A DNA stretch of 64,000 nucleotides from Protula sp. h YS-2021 (Eukaryota > Annelida > Polychaeta > Sabellida > Serpulidae). Shown piece after piece: positions 13,101 through 25,232 of the stretch (its first letter is position 1; every line of letters begins with the position of its first letter). Both the position numbers and the translations under genes were made by a program. Below the pieces are notes generated by a model that saw nothing but the letters and a program-made list of their open reading frames with translations, did no database searches and was not told the DNA's origin. The stretch covers positions 12,950,448 through 13,014,447 of the forward strand of contig OX457033.1 of NCBI GenBank assembly GCA_949752745.1, read 5' to 3'.

Positions 13101-13553
13101 GTTTTTCATCGCGATCCAAAGGCCAAAAACAGCATCTTTTTAACAGCCTCTGTAGCTGGGTATTATTTACACTATAAACCAGTCAACATAACCATTCCTG
13201 AATATTTACCATTTTTTCGTTACAGTAAACGGGATAAAATTCACTATGAGAGCCATAAAAGTCATAAAAAGTCGTTTCAAAACCCCCGTATGTGTTTATT
13301 TGCTGGATATCATGGGTGCACACTTCTCCATCACGCTACAGGCTTAAAGCGCCCACTTGGTTATGAGAGGCGCATTCTTCCATCAGATGAAATATTACTT
13401 CACCATTACCGAAACAGATGCAAGAAAGGAAGCAAATGTCTTCCATCTGAAAATGCAATTGTCGATGAATCCTTTCGTAATAGTATAGGTTCTAGGCTGC
13501 AAAACAGGGTTGTCAATGTTTTGAGTGAAATAGGATATTTTAAACACCAGTAG
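10181..13553 (+). CDS. GT92 family glycosyltransferase, two-exon model
   Basis: The main exon 12228-13553 encodes 441 residues ending at a TAG. It matches family GT92 (DUF23). IIGICMQSLYGN is followed by an FVNWIEALLLYGV stretch, and then LPIDSDEIFV, whose D-x-D-E supplies the metal/sugar-nucleotide site. A cysteine- and histidine-rich C-terminal third follows. GT92 enzymes include beta-1,4-galactosyltransferases acting on fucose. The acceptor here is unknown. The exon begins at a GTTACAG acceptor without an ATG, so an upstream exon is needed. The best candidate is 10181-10360, which has an ATG, a basic start, a hydrophobic anchor of about 15 residues (near residues 9-24) and a stem, and ends at CAG|GTTTGA in the matching phase 0. 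The joined protein would be 501 residues. The first exon is inferred (about 0.6); the donor is weak. A related broken fragment lies at 14162. Confidence 0.83.
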
Positions 13554-13582
13554 TATCACAGGATCGAATGAAAGTGGAAGCA

Positions 13583-13588
13583 AATAAA
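13583..13588 (+). other. Polyadenylation signal AATAAA of the GT92 gene
   Basis: A canonical AATAAA lies 30 bases after the GT92 stop codon, which would give a very short 3' UTR. Confidence 0.6.
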
Positions 13589-14161
13589 TAATTCTCTATT
13601 CATGAATGTGTTATTGTTTAAATTGTAAGTTTGAATGATACTGAAGAATGAATGTTCTTTCCATTGTTGACGTTAATTCATACTAAAGTCCCTATGCCCT
13701 TTAACGTGCTGACGCTAATTTAAGCTGAAAATTCTATGTTCTTTAAGCTGCTGACGTTAATTTATATTGACGATATTGATGTTTAATCTGATTTTGTCTA
13801 TGCACTTATAAGCATTATAAGCAAGGAGCTTCACAATGTTGGTTATACTTTTCAGTTAAATGATAAATAATATTTTATATTGTTCTATTGTGAAAAGTTA
13901 ATTGCATGAATGTTTTTAACCAGTGAGAAACGCGATCTAATTACATTTTGACAAAAATTGATATTTTTTGGTAATGTATATTTAAACAACCCAAATGTCA
14001 CTCTTCCCTTTCTCGAGCATTTTTAAACACATAAACGGTTTTCAGGGATTTGTTTAGCAGGTTATTATTTCACTAAGCAAATTTGTTTAGTAGGTTTTTA
14101 TTTCCCTAAGCAGAATTGTTTCGGTAGCCTAATTCCGATTTTTTCTTTATGTCTTCTATTA

Positions 14162-14295
14162 TGTGGGCAAAAACGCTTGGTATTACGGATTTAAAAGCTA
14201 TAACCTTAGCTTGTACGTTGTCCGTATCCAAATGTTCTTTGTCAACACATCTCACCGATGTTTTTGTACCAAAGGTAAAGGAAGTAAGTTAACCA
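14162..14295 (+). pseudogene. Broken duplicate fragment of the neighbouring GT92 gene
   Basis: About 130 bases match the middle of the GT92 main exon (roughly 12535-12700). The identical run AACGCTTGGTATTACGG and the run TTGTCCGTATCCAA appear in the same order, then GATGTT and TGTACCAAA. Relative to the gene, about 35 bases are missing between the two runs, which removes the frame. No other part of the gene is recognisable nearby, so this is a local partial duplicate, not a second enzyme. Confidence 0.75.
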
Positions 14296-14299
14296 TTTT

Positions 14300-17200
14300 T
14301 TCTACATGTTTTACGATGTGGACAATTTTTTCTTAAACCTACTGGTAAGTATACACAAAAGTGCTACTCCTATGGTTATCGATCCATTGCTTTGCAATAT
14401 AAGAGGAATGTTGCTGAAAAGATCCTTTATTTAGCTTTTTCTGTTAAGAAATTTAAACAAAATTGCTCAAGATATTTTGCAAGTGGCCAGCTGGAAGATA
14501 AACTCAAAATTAACCTCTCTTTATGGTCCGATTGCCTTATATTTTAACAAAAAATATTGTTCATAAGGCTCTCCAACAAATTTGAGTGCAAGATCATTTG
14601 ATCAAAATTGGATATGAGAGGTAAAGTTAATCTAAATACAGAAAATATTCTCTCTCTTGCGGACATGGTATAATTAATTGGCACTTTCACAGGAGTTTTC
14701 TGCAAGAAATAATTTTTCAAATTTATATTTTTTTGTCAAACTTAGCAGGAATATTATTGACCTGGATTATATTCCTCTAAAATAGTATTTTTCATCATAT
14801 GACACCACTTTCTTGCTGTCTCCGATTTTGATGAAGCTTGGAAAAGAGGTAAGGTATTACCCAGGCAATCAGGTTTTCATGCAATGTTGATCAAATTTTG
14901 GATACAATTAGTTTCTAGGTATAAGAGCATCTGCTATTTTTGTGTTTTTTTATCTTTTGCCTTCCTTTGGATTAGTTGTCCGGTTTGCATCAGATCTGAG
15001 ATGTGGTTGAACAGATTTTACAATTTTGACCTCTGCAGATATCCGTTGTGTTTTAGTGGAATACTGGACAGTTTGAACCCAAATACCAGATTAACCCCAA
15101 AATCCTTCACATTCTACTGTTATGGGCTGGTTGCTTTGTAGTGTTAAATTAATACTCACTGGAAGGTTTTCTGACAAAATTCCGTTCTGTTATGTGATTT
15201 AACCCTTTTTGGTAAATTGTTTTACGTAAAATAGCAAAACTTCATCCAAATACAGGAACTGCTGCTCCAGAATTACGCGTTCAATTTTTTTGATGAGAAA
15301 TGTTCCCCAAGTGTTCATATACCAAGACTGTATTTGCAACTTGGATCAAATTGACTGAAATTTAGTCAGATATCCGCACAATTGCAGGTAAGTACAAAAA
15401 TACTGTTCCTCTAACTAACATAGTTCAATAGCTTTAAAGTTAAGTGGCAATATTAAACCAAATTGAACTCGACCAACCTTGTATGGCATATTTTTGGGAT
15501 TTTTTAAAAAGAAATATAGTAAGAAGAGCAATTTTAAAAGTTAAAAGTATTACGTGAGCGGTGAGAGATAATCTAGTAGAGTTCCCTTCCCAATATGCAC
15601 ATAAAAGTCCCCCGTCTTTTGAAATGGTAACAAGATTGGCTAACAGTAAATCTAAAATGTATTCAAACCCAAGGGCACGGGTGCTTGATTGCTGCTGAAT
15701 TCACACATGTGAAAGATTGGTTGGGTATGCGTCACCCACCAAACTCGGATTTTGATTAATTTTAATGACCATTGGGAACTATATAAGTTTCAAAATAAAA
15801 TAAAATAACATATTTGTTTCCAAAGTAACACAGATGTAAATGCAAAAAAATTTTATTGAACCGTTGTAAAAATATGGATTTAATTGCTAAGAGTAATGAA
15901 AAGGTCAAGGCTGCAAAAAGTATCTCCACCTTAATAGATAACATATTTACTTCCGAAAATTACCAGTATTTGCTGTGTATGAGTACACCGAAATCCCGGG
16001 ATCGGATCAAACCGGCAATCAGACCGACCCACAAATAGGATCACTTTTCACCAGAACCAAAATTCTGCCATTTTATTTCTATTGTTCAGGAATCTCGCAA
16101 ATTGAACAGCCCCCAAAGGCCACTTTCACCAATCCCAGTCATTTTTAATCCCGGGAAATAGGCCAGTCAGAGAACAAACAAAACAGGTGTGTGCTGAAAG
16201 AGCAACATTCTGTGAGTCATGATAGGAGGGAATGTCATTTTGCTTTCATTGAGGCACGATGCTTTCAAATGAGGTAGAAATTAGAACATGTTACGTACCT
16301 AAAAATTTGTCTGAACAGAAAGACGCAATGTAGTGTTTTAACACAGAACTACATCTCCAGTTTTAGTAAGCACTTTTGAACTACCTTAAAATTCACCTTT
16401 CAACACTTGACATCGTCTGGACAAAAATACCCCGATTCCCAACCATTTTTTATACATTGTAGATAAATTCTTCAATCTGTAATTTTATTAAACATATTAT
16501 TATTAAAATATTAAGTAAAAGTGGACAAAGTAGATTTTTAATTAATAAATAATGAGCCACCAACTGGCAATCAAGGTACTGTAAAACAAGAAAAGCACTG
16601 AATAAAGGTACAAAGTAATTTCGATTAAAATGTGACATTAATGCTCCATTGCTTCCGAGTCTGTTTTGTGTGAGATTTTTTTGTGGTTTTGATAGATCAT
16701 TATCAACTGGTAGTCGTATTCAGATATATTTTGTATTAATAACAAAACTCATTAAAATGAAAAACTGTGTATTATTATTGAGTCTATCTACAATATTTGT
16801 TATTATTATAAATAATTATGCAGTCGTATAGCAACAAAAATTTCTAGATCCTCGAAAATAGGATCACCACGGAAATCAAACCACTTTCTATCGGGCGTAA
16901 GGATGGTGAGATTTCAGGCGCTCTTGTGTATAAGAGTTAAAACGGAGTGTTGTGAAGTAAAGAAAGAAATATAAGTAAACCTAATTTAAAATTATTTCTC
17001 AGTGAAGTAAAAAAGTTTATTTAACAGACTGTCATGTATTGATACTAATGAAGCTTATAATAACTTTGTTAATAATATATGCACCTGGTAGAACAAAGAT
17101 TCAATTTTTTGGTTAACAAAAGGTTTAATTAATGTGTGCAGAAAATTGCTATAATTATGAAAAAAATAAAAAAAGAATGAAATCTGTAAAAACAAGTACA

Positions 17201-17330
17201 ATTTGTATCGGAACAAAATTACAAGCATTCTTACAAGCACAGAGTATAATATTTCAGTAACTTATTACAAATTCAAAAAGCAACATAAAAATAGAACTTG
17301 AAAAGGGATAAACAAATGCATCAGTGGAAC
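14300..17330. other. AT-rich intergenic sequence, no gene recognised
   Basis: Only short open frames without family resemblance. No RNA gene or transposon remnant could be identified by eye. Confidence 0.4.
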
Positions 17331-17336
17331 TAAATC

Positions 17337-17338
17337 TT

Positions 17339-17407
<69 letters not shown>

Positions 17408-17430
17408 TATATAATATATATATATATTAT
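17337..17430. repeat. (TA)n microsatellite
   Basis: About 90 bases of nearly pure TA with a few AATATA interruptions. Similar TA tracts lie at 25013-25099, 42866-42922 (followed by TG repeats to about 42960) and 47983-48006. Confidence 0.95.
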
Positions 17431-17933
17431 TGTAGTAATAAGACTTCACAAATCAAAAAAAAACATTGCAAACGTTTAGTGATTTTTATGAATGATTTTA
17501 TAAAGTGATTTGAAGCAACATGATTTGAAGCAACTTGATTTGAAGTCTGTCTTTTCTCATTTAAAGCAGCAACATTTTATTTAAGTTCTGATTTTACGAG
17601 GGCTTCAGATCTCATGTGGAAGGCTACAAATATGAACATAAGAGCCTTAAATGTAAACGTAGGGCCTCAAATCGCATTATGAAGACAAAACACAATAATA
17701 TTGTAATTACTATTATCAACATATGTGAGACGCTTAGTTTGAGCAATTTAATCAAACAATGTTTTATTCAATTAAAAAATATCATGATTGCTATTTTAAT
17801 AATATGCATTTTTGTCTGCATTTCGGCTGACCTTTTCAAAAATACATTCAAAGATGCATTTTACCTGACAAATGTATAATTTCGTGAATGTTTGACACCA
17901 GTAGAACGTTTGCTAATTTCTATTGAACATTTT

Positions 17934-18863
17934 AATGCTCTTTTCACGCATCGGTTTAAGCAGTTTGAGTTAAGCCAAGCTGCTTTAAGACATCCCTGTT
18001 CATACAGTGCTTTAGGCAGAATTTACCTATCACTGCCAAGTAAGAACATAGGAAAATGCAAGCCCCCACCCACCCATTACTCTTTCTTTTGTTTGTTTGT
18101 TTGTTTGTTTGTTTGTCTGTCTGTTTGTCTGTTTTTGTTATTTACTTATTTTCGGTTTTTGTGGTTTTATTTTTTGTGTATAACCGCTGCTGTCTAACAG
18201 CCAGTCTCTAGGACGGTTTGGTCTGTTATGCATAACACCTTTTACTCCCCATGCCCAAAGTTTAAATTAGCACTCATAAAAGAGAGAACTACTTGCTAAA
18301 ATGTCCATCAGCTCTGCATTTTTACATAAAAGATGTCAGGTGCTTTATAATCTGTTGATAATGGGTACTTGTAATCGTGGCGAAATAGTTTTACACCATT
18401 TGAAAATTTTAGAAAATTCGTTCAATTGTTGCTCCTTTTCAAAAAAAGTGTAAGACCGAATTTTTAAAAAAAAAGAGAAAATACAAAATAATTCAAAACA
18501 ATTCCCTTCAAAAACAAATGGCAAAAGGCAACAAAACATATTGTTTTTTTTCGCAAGCATATTAAAAAGGAAGTTCTTTCATTCAGTAAAATAAGAATAA
18601 AAGAAAAGTAGATATATTTTTTGTTTGAGTCAGAAAAGGATTTTATTATTTTAATTTTTGCTTGAAAGCAGCAAAGCGTTCTGAAACCCGTTTAAATCTG
18701 ATGCCTGTACATGAAGCGTTTTAACTTGGTTTAACTAAACTTGCTTGGCTTAGCTAAAGCTGCGTTTTTCTTCATTAGATAGCAGCAGATTCATTAGATA
18801 GCAGTAGATTTAAGCAGATTTAGTTAAACTAAACCTGTTTAAGCCGTTGTGTGAAAAAAGCAT
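17934..18863. mobile_element. Probable non-autonomous DNA transposon (MITE-like) with terminal inverted repeats
   Basis: The left end (17934-17991) reads ATGCTCTTTTCACGCATCGG followed by TTTAAGCAG. The reverse complement of the right end (about 18812-18863) reads ATGCTTTTTTCACACAACGG followed by CTTAAACAG. The arms stay alignable with mismatches for about 50 bases. The right end also contains a second, internal inverted repeat around GTTTAACTAAAC. No transposase is visible inside. The interior includes a TTTG/TCTG microsatellite (18095-18140). Target-site duplications were not clear, so the family is not assigned. Confidence 0.5.
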
Positions 18864-19742
18864 AAGAATTTCAAAGCTCTTTGACAACTTCGCTTTGTAT
18901 TTCGTAATAAACCTTAACATGATAAAAATAATTTTTCACAATGCTTTGTACAAATGAAGTACCTTCAACCACGTTCGCATATGCAAGTCTATGACGAAAG
19001 CAAATGACATTCATACTTAAACTGAATTACTTGGATGAGTTAACAGGGTGCATCACCTCGTGCCACCTCCCAACTGTTGCAAAATTGCATATTTTTGCTT
19101 TTTTGCATGAATACTCAATGTCATGTTATCTGAAAATGCATTTTCGGTCGTTTTTTCTTTCTTTCTTTCTTTCTTTGTTCTTTTGTCTTTTTGTTTTTTT
19201 TTTTTTGTTTTTTATTTGTTTTGTTTTAGTTTTTGTTTTGTTTGCTTGTCATGTTTGTTTGTTTGTTGTTGTTTTTTTCTTGAGACCCGCCTTTATCATC
19301 TGAAGCCCAGGTTTTCCATTTGAAACGTAAAAGAACGCAAAAATTTGGTATGCCCATTTCTGTTAATATAGCACATATTAATAACAGTGATAAATATTTG
19401 GCACTTAGCATTTTGAAATTCAGCATTTAGCATTTAATAGTTGGCATTTAACATTCCGGATTTGTTTATTTATCGTCAAGTGCAGTTTTTTCCCAGCATA
19501 CACCGCTGCCTCCAGAAATTTTATGTCATAACCATCGCAAGGTCTAATATTGCATTCTATTCACCGCTGTGCTGCAAACAGCCAGTTCAATGTTAAACCT
19601 CAGTCATTCTCTTCATTGGCTGCAACCAGTGCAGACCTGAAAATTTCCATGAAAACATTCAATCTTCAAACATCTGTTTAGTGTTGAGTCATCCAAAGAA
19701 GTAAAGAGATTAAAGGTAATTTTTTTTTATCATTGAAACAAC
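18864..19742. other. Intergenic sequence with T-rich simple repeats
   Basis: Includes pyrimidine-rich TTTC/TTTG tracts at about 19150-19280. No gene recognised. Confidence 0.4.
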
Positions 19743-20703
19743 ATGGCAAATTCTGATCAATTCGAACTGGATGCAAATGAAGAAATTGTCAGTAATGTGG
19801 ACGAAAATCGAGAAAGCAAATCTGTAAAATCTAGCAAAACAAATCAGGCTAAAACAGGCCAAATGACACCTGTAAGTCAATCGGCAAATGAGACAAGCCA
19901 AACGGCAAATGCAGGTAAATCGGCATCAAAAAAAGGGCAAGAAAAGAAAGCATAAAAAGTCCTTGAATTCCAAAACATCGAAGAGAAAATATAAATTTCC
20001 CTCCTCATCTTCGTCTTCAGACACCCCAAGTTCTAGTAGCTCATGCAGTAACTCGTCTTCAGATCAGATTCAGACTCTGAACTTTCAGAACTCTTTAAAC
20101 AGCCTAAAAAGGCGTATTCCATGTTTAATCCTCTTGAGGTGAAATCGAGCTTAAATTAGACAAAAATTTTGAGTCCTTCCTTTCTAAATATTTTTCTAAT
20201 TATTTGGACGACGAGACCTTGGCCAAGGGTAAGAAAAATTGCCCATTGATTAGTCATAACAGCATGTCTGTCCTTAAATTGGATGATGATTGGCTGAAAT
20301 TGTTTGAGGACGATAAAAGAAATGTGCCTATGATAACGTCTGATAGGAACATGATGCGCAATCAGGGCGCGTTATTCCGAACAATGGCTCCCCTAGCTCA
20401 AATTTGGCGAAGTTTTGACGTCATTAAAAAGGGGAAATAGAGCTTGATTCTCTAAGTGTCGATGATTTGTTCAAATTAACATAAAAAACTGTCATCTGTT
20501 TGAGACAGTTGAATATCCAAATTAATTTCTTTAGACGAATGCCATTAGTTGCAAAAATCATTGGGAACTCAAAGAAAGCCCAGAAGATATTGGTTCGAAA
20601 TGCGGAAAAATTAGATGGTATAGACCAAATCTTGGGCCGGAAATTTCAAAAAGTGCTTGCAAAGGCAATTAAAAAGAAAAAGCACAATCGTGAGCTCTTT
20701 TAG
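19743..20703 (+). pseudogene. Remnant of a DIRS-like element ORF1 (gag-like)
   Basis: Three consecutive open pieces in shifting frames form a gag-like protein. The first (from 19743) is acidic then Ser/Lys-rich, with a long serine run near 20000-20060. The second (about 20160-20440) contains DDETLAKGKKNCPLISHNS and a DRNMMRNQGALFRTMAPLAQ stretch. The third (20500-20703) ends in a lysine-rich tail. This order resembles ORF1 products of tyrosine-recombinase retroelements seen in cnidarians and other aquatic invertebrates. Stops at about 19953, 20142 and 20438 and frame changes show it is broken. A tyrosine-recombinase fragment at 24458 may be the other end of the same element. Confidence 0.6.
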
Positions 20704-21254
20704 TTTCACAGAAGAAAGCTCTTTCAGTTTCACAGAAAGTAAATTTCCCTCCCTTTCGTAAGCTTAAAGCTTAAATCTTGCAGATTCTTCACTGGTTATT
20801 TTTGTGATATAAGTGCAGGGTACTTTTAGTAAAAACAGACGTTTTAAAAGAAATTTATTTTTTAAGTTGTATATTTTGGGTAATGTATCAAACCTATTGA
20901 CATCTAATCATCACATAAATACAGTGGATGCATAATGGGATTATACTCAATAGATCTGTTGGCATCGACTTCTGTGATACTGATAAACAACATGCATATG
21001 AATACGAATACCAGTAGCCGGCCATTGGAGTTTAGGGTATATGGACACACACTTGCCATACCTCATAATATAGGTCAGCCAATTACAACCCGTATAACCA
21101 GCCGCACCCACACCACACCCGCCAGAAGGCCAAAAAACAATAACATTGTACTAAATCATATCGACGTTATCTAAGCCACGACTTAGGTGATTTCCACACA
21201 AATCAGCCGTGAATACGCAAAATCTAGTACAACTGACAACGGGAAAATGTCATA

Positions 21255-24200
21255 GTTAAAGGAATATCGCAATCGCAACAGTCAATGCGAGATCGCTTCT
21301 CTCAAATCTAGACATTATAAAGCAGGTTTTTTACGACGATAAGTCCCTACAAATTCTAGCCATCACAGAGACCTGGCTAAAGGAGGGCGACATATATGAA
21401 AAACACGAACTATGCCCTGCGGGATACACAATACTCCGGGTAGACCGTACTGGTCGACCAGGGGGTGGGGTTGCTGTTCTTTGCAATGAGCAGCATAAGC
21501 CCGTATTAACTAGCACTAATCTACAGTCTATCTTCGAACATGCAATGATATCCCTATCTACCTCCACACTACCTACACTTGGTTGTCGTTTATCGTCCGC
21601 CATCGACATCTCTATGTTTGTTCTTAGAGGAATTTACTGCTTTTTTGGAGGATATCACGCTAGTGGGTTCACCAATTACTGGAGATTTTAACCTTCACTG
21701 GGACAATAACAGAAACAGCTATACGCAAAAGTTTAGCGATCTGTTAAGTGCTTTTGGATTACAACAGCACGTAGATAAACCAACGCATGTTACAGGTCAT
21801 GCAATGGATCTTTTCATCACCCGGAATCGAGATGAGCTTAACATAAACAACATTAAAATAGGTGCACTTATTTCAGATCATTTTCTGATTAGTTGCGAGG
21901 TATTAATGCCCATTCCGGACCCTCAGAGAAGGGAGATATGATAGTGAAAACTAGATATCATTGATATCGACTCATTTAAGCATGACCTATCTTTGACTAA
22001 TATAGTGACGAATTACCAAAACATGACCTTGGACGAGCGGTCGTTGCCATATAGCGACGATCTTAAACAACTTTTAGACAAGCATGCACCGATTGTAAAA
22101 CGTCTCGCTAGGATAGAGAAACGGGAACCATGGTACAATGAAGCTGTACTACAGGCAAAACGCATAGCTCGGGCGAAAGAACGTCTGTATCGTAAAACCG
22201 GTAACATGAGTGAATGGCAGCAGAAATGAATAGAAAAACATATCCAGGGCTGAAAAATTCAAATATTACCAAAATCTTATAGTGAAGAAAACAGGCAACT
22301 CTCGTGAACTTTACTGCTGTATTAATAAGGTCGTGAATAGGAAACAAGTTAACCCACTGCCCGAGCACAAATCCGCGTCTGCACTCGCTCAACAATACAG
22401 TGGGTTTTCTTACAGCTAAGGTTGATCGCATACGAGCTTCCTTTACTGTGGGCATAGCCGGTGCCTTCGAATTCGATTCAGCCCTAGCTGCTCCGCCAAT
22501 GCAAAACTACGACGAGCTTACGACAGATGAGGTAAAAGCGCTTCTATTAAAATCCGGAAATAAATACTGCAAACTCGATCCATTGCCTACACAACTAATT
22601 AAACGTTGTGTAGATGATCTCACACCAGTTGTTACGAGAATAATTAATCTGTCTCTGCAGTCTGGATACGCGCCACCTATTTATAAGAAAGCAATTGTGA
22701 AGCCTCTGCTTAAGAAACCGTCATTGGACCGGGTGCTCAAAAACTACAGACCCTTCTCGAATTTACCCTACATTAGCAAGGTGATTGAGGATGCAGTAGG
22801 GCTTCAAATAACGAAACACTTAGACACAAATGTCTTACACGAAAAATTCCAATCGGCGAATCGAGCAAGACACAGCAACGAAAGTACTCTTATTTCTGTG
22901 TTCAAAAGTATCTATATGGCCTTGGATAGCAATGAGATTGTACTTATGTCCTTACTAGACCTTTCAGCGGCATTTGATAATGTGGACCATCAGATTTTAC
23001 TTCACAGACTAGAACATACCCTAAAGATTCAGGGTGTCGCCTTGGAATGGTTTAAATCATATCTGTCTGGTCGTGGTATGGAAGCCAAAGTCGCCTCGGA
23101 ATATTCCGAGCCAGTGAGTCTTGACTGTTCGGTTCCACAGGGAAGCAAACTTGGCCCCAGACTGTATAGTGACTATACGATGCCTCTTGGCCAACTAATC
23201 AGATTTTTATTGCTTATATTTCATTGCTACGCGGATGACACACAACTATTGAAAATTTCATCACTCATGCGCGAACACCAACTCAGCGCTAGGCAACTTT
23301 TAGAGACATCCATAACATCTATAAAAAAATGGATGTTTCGAAATAAGCTAAAATTGAATCCTAAAAAACTAAGTTTTTAGTTTTGTCAAGCCCCCTTAAC
23401 CAAAACAAATTTGTGACCGACGCTCTATCTGAAAAACGAAACTATTTAAAGATCGGATGTGGTAAAAAACTTAGGCGTATTAATGGACTCCACTTTAAGT
23501 ATGGACGCTCACGTAAATGACATTCGCAAGAGTTGTTAATATTACTTGTCTTGGATACGCAGGGTCAGACGATCACTCACCATCGAGACCGCAAGGCTGA
23601 TAGTTCAAGCGTTAGTAATATCTGGGCTTGATTTTTGCAACGGTCTGTTAACAGCGCTTTCTAAATACCTGTTGCATGAGTTACAAATGGTGATGAATGA
23701 CGCTGCCCGTGTTTTAGTGAATCAGAGACGTGATTCAAGTGAGTATCACGAACATCCTCCAAAATTTGCATTGGTTACCCATCAAGGAAAGAGCTGATTT
23801 CAAAGTGCTAACACTTGTTTTTAAATCGCGACATGGCATGGCACCTAATTATATATCGGATTTGCTGATGTGGTATCAACCAGCTCGCAACCTGCGTTCT
23901 AGAGACCAGCTCCTACTCAAATGCCAGAGAACACGTAACAGATACGGTGATAGAGCGTTTTCCGCCATCGATCTCAAACTGTGGAATAAGTTGCCACTGC
24001 ATATTAGGAGTTTCTCCACCTTGAGAGAATTTAAGCGTACCCTCAAAACGCATCTTTTTATTTTGTGCTATGGTGGTAATTAATATAACATTACATTTAC
24101 TTTATGCTGTATGTCAGTATTACAATGGGTCTGTGTTCATCTTTGTCAGTGGTATGTATTTAAAGCTATTTCAAATTGCATCTTTAGTATTGTCAGTATT

Positions 24201-24450
24201 ACATTGTGTCTGTGTTCAACTCTGTCAGTATTATATATTTAAAGTTATTTTAAATCTGCACCTTTAGTATTGGCAGTATTACATTGTATCTGTGCTCATC
24301 TTTGTTAGTATTATATATTTAATCTATTTTAAATTTGCTCTTAGTCAGCATTAGTATTGTAGAATTACTCTTTTCATGCCGTTTTTTCTTTACGTTGCTT
24401 TAACCTTATTGTGCGCTTAGTTGCTAGTTCTTAATGAGCGCAATATAAAA
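21255..24450 (+). mobile_element. L2/CR1-like non-LTR retrotransposon, frameshifted
   Basis: An endonuclease-reverse transcriptase ORF2 read through several frame breaks. The endonuclease starts at ATVNARSLLSNLDII (about 21275), then LAITETWLKEGD, GGGVAVLC, and after a frameshift near 21577 VVVYRPPS, then GDFNLHWDNN and THVTGHAMDLFIT. The linker with EPWYNEAVLQAKR follows, then RT from about 22510. It has PLLKKPSLDRVLKNYRPFSN, LLDLSAAFDNVDHQ, VPQGSKLGPRLYSDY, the active site CYADDTQLL and the C-terminal LWNKLPLHIRSFS. The last codon is near 24081. The 3' UTR holds about three diverged copies of an ~85-bp repeat (about 24110-24360), and the element ends near GCGCAATATAAAA (24438-24450). Multiple frameshifts make it inactive. 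ORF1 and the true 5' end were not found. Clade assignment is by motif wording only. Confidence 0.88.
24110..24360. repeat. ~85-bp tandem repeat in the retrotransposon 3' UTR
   Basis: Copies share a CAGTATTACA start, a TGTCTGTGTTCATCTTTGT-like stretch and TATTTAAAG. Three diverged units can be followed. Confidence 0.7.
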
Positions 24451-24457
24451 GACTCTG

Positions 24458-24703
24458 ATGTTAGCCGTTTTGTTTGCATTAGTCACGGCTAGTAGATCGT
24501 CAGATCTCACACTAGTTGAGACCACTTTTATGACTGATATGGGTGATAAAGTGGTGTTTCAGGTAAAGAATTTAGATAAAACAAGAAAAGTTGGCCAAAA
24601 ACCCCGGAAAGTCACAATTTTTGGCTTACCTGAAGAACAAGAATTAAACCCTGTAAGTTGTTTACATTTATGTTTACATTTATACATTAACATTTATACA
24701 TAG
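24458..24703 (+). pseudogene. Tyrosine recombinase fragment (DIRS/Ngaro/Crypton-like)
   Basis: A short open frame begins LAVLFALVTASRSSDLTLV, matching the helix that carries the first catalytic arginine (TASRSSDL) of tyrosine recombinases. KVVFQVKNLDKTRKVGQKP and a following beta stretch (KVTIFGLPE) continue the match. The frame ends soon after, before the His-x-x-Arg and Tyr motifs, so only the start of the catalytic domain remains. It lies immediately after the 3' end of the L2/CR1-like element, with a DIRS-like ORF1 remnant on the other side. Confidence 0.65.
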
Positions 24704-24705
24704 AG

Positions 24706-25007
24706 TGAACGAGTCATTTGGGGAAAAACGACTGTTAGATAAAGGAGGTACAGTGTGATAACTTCCCACCTCTGTTGGCACCCACCCAGTTTTATTGCTT
24801 TTTCATTCTGTTTTGTTACGCGCTCCTAACCGTTTTTTTTTTTTTTTTTACAGTATTATATTAAGCGTGGACGTTATTTGTTATTAACCCAAAAATATAG
24901 GGGGTGTGTCGGGGTCGGAGTATGATTTTGTATCGTTACAAAAGTGTGGATCAGTGACTAAGTTTTAGAAGTGACTATTTTCGTGCGCATGAGTCTTTTT
25001 ACAAAGC

Positions 25008-25102
<95 letters not shown>

Positions 25103-25232
25103 TATTTACAACACAGCGGTGAAGAGAAAGCATTTTTAGACCTTACTTATAAAATCATAACTTCATTGCGGGCCCTGCGGGCCGAGGTTACAAAATTCGT
25201 AACGAATAACACCAAAATCAACAGCTTGAAAT
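24706..25232. other. Upstream region and probable 5' UTR of EIF4E2
   Basis: Contains a poly-T tract (24834-24851), a (TA)n tract (25013-25099) and a GC-rich patch GCGGGCCCTGCGGGCC (about 25168-25183) close to the EIF4E2 start codon. No TATA or initiator is convincing. The 5' UTR boundary is unknown. Confidence 0.4.
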
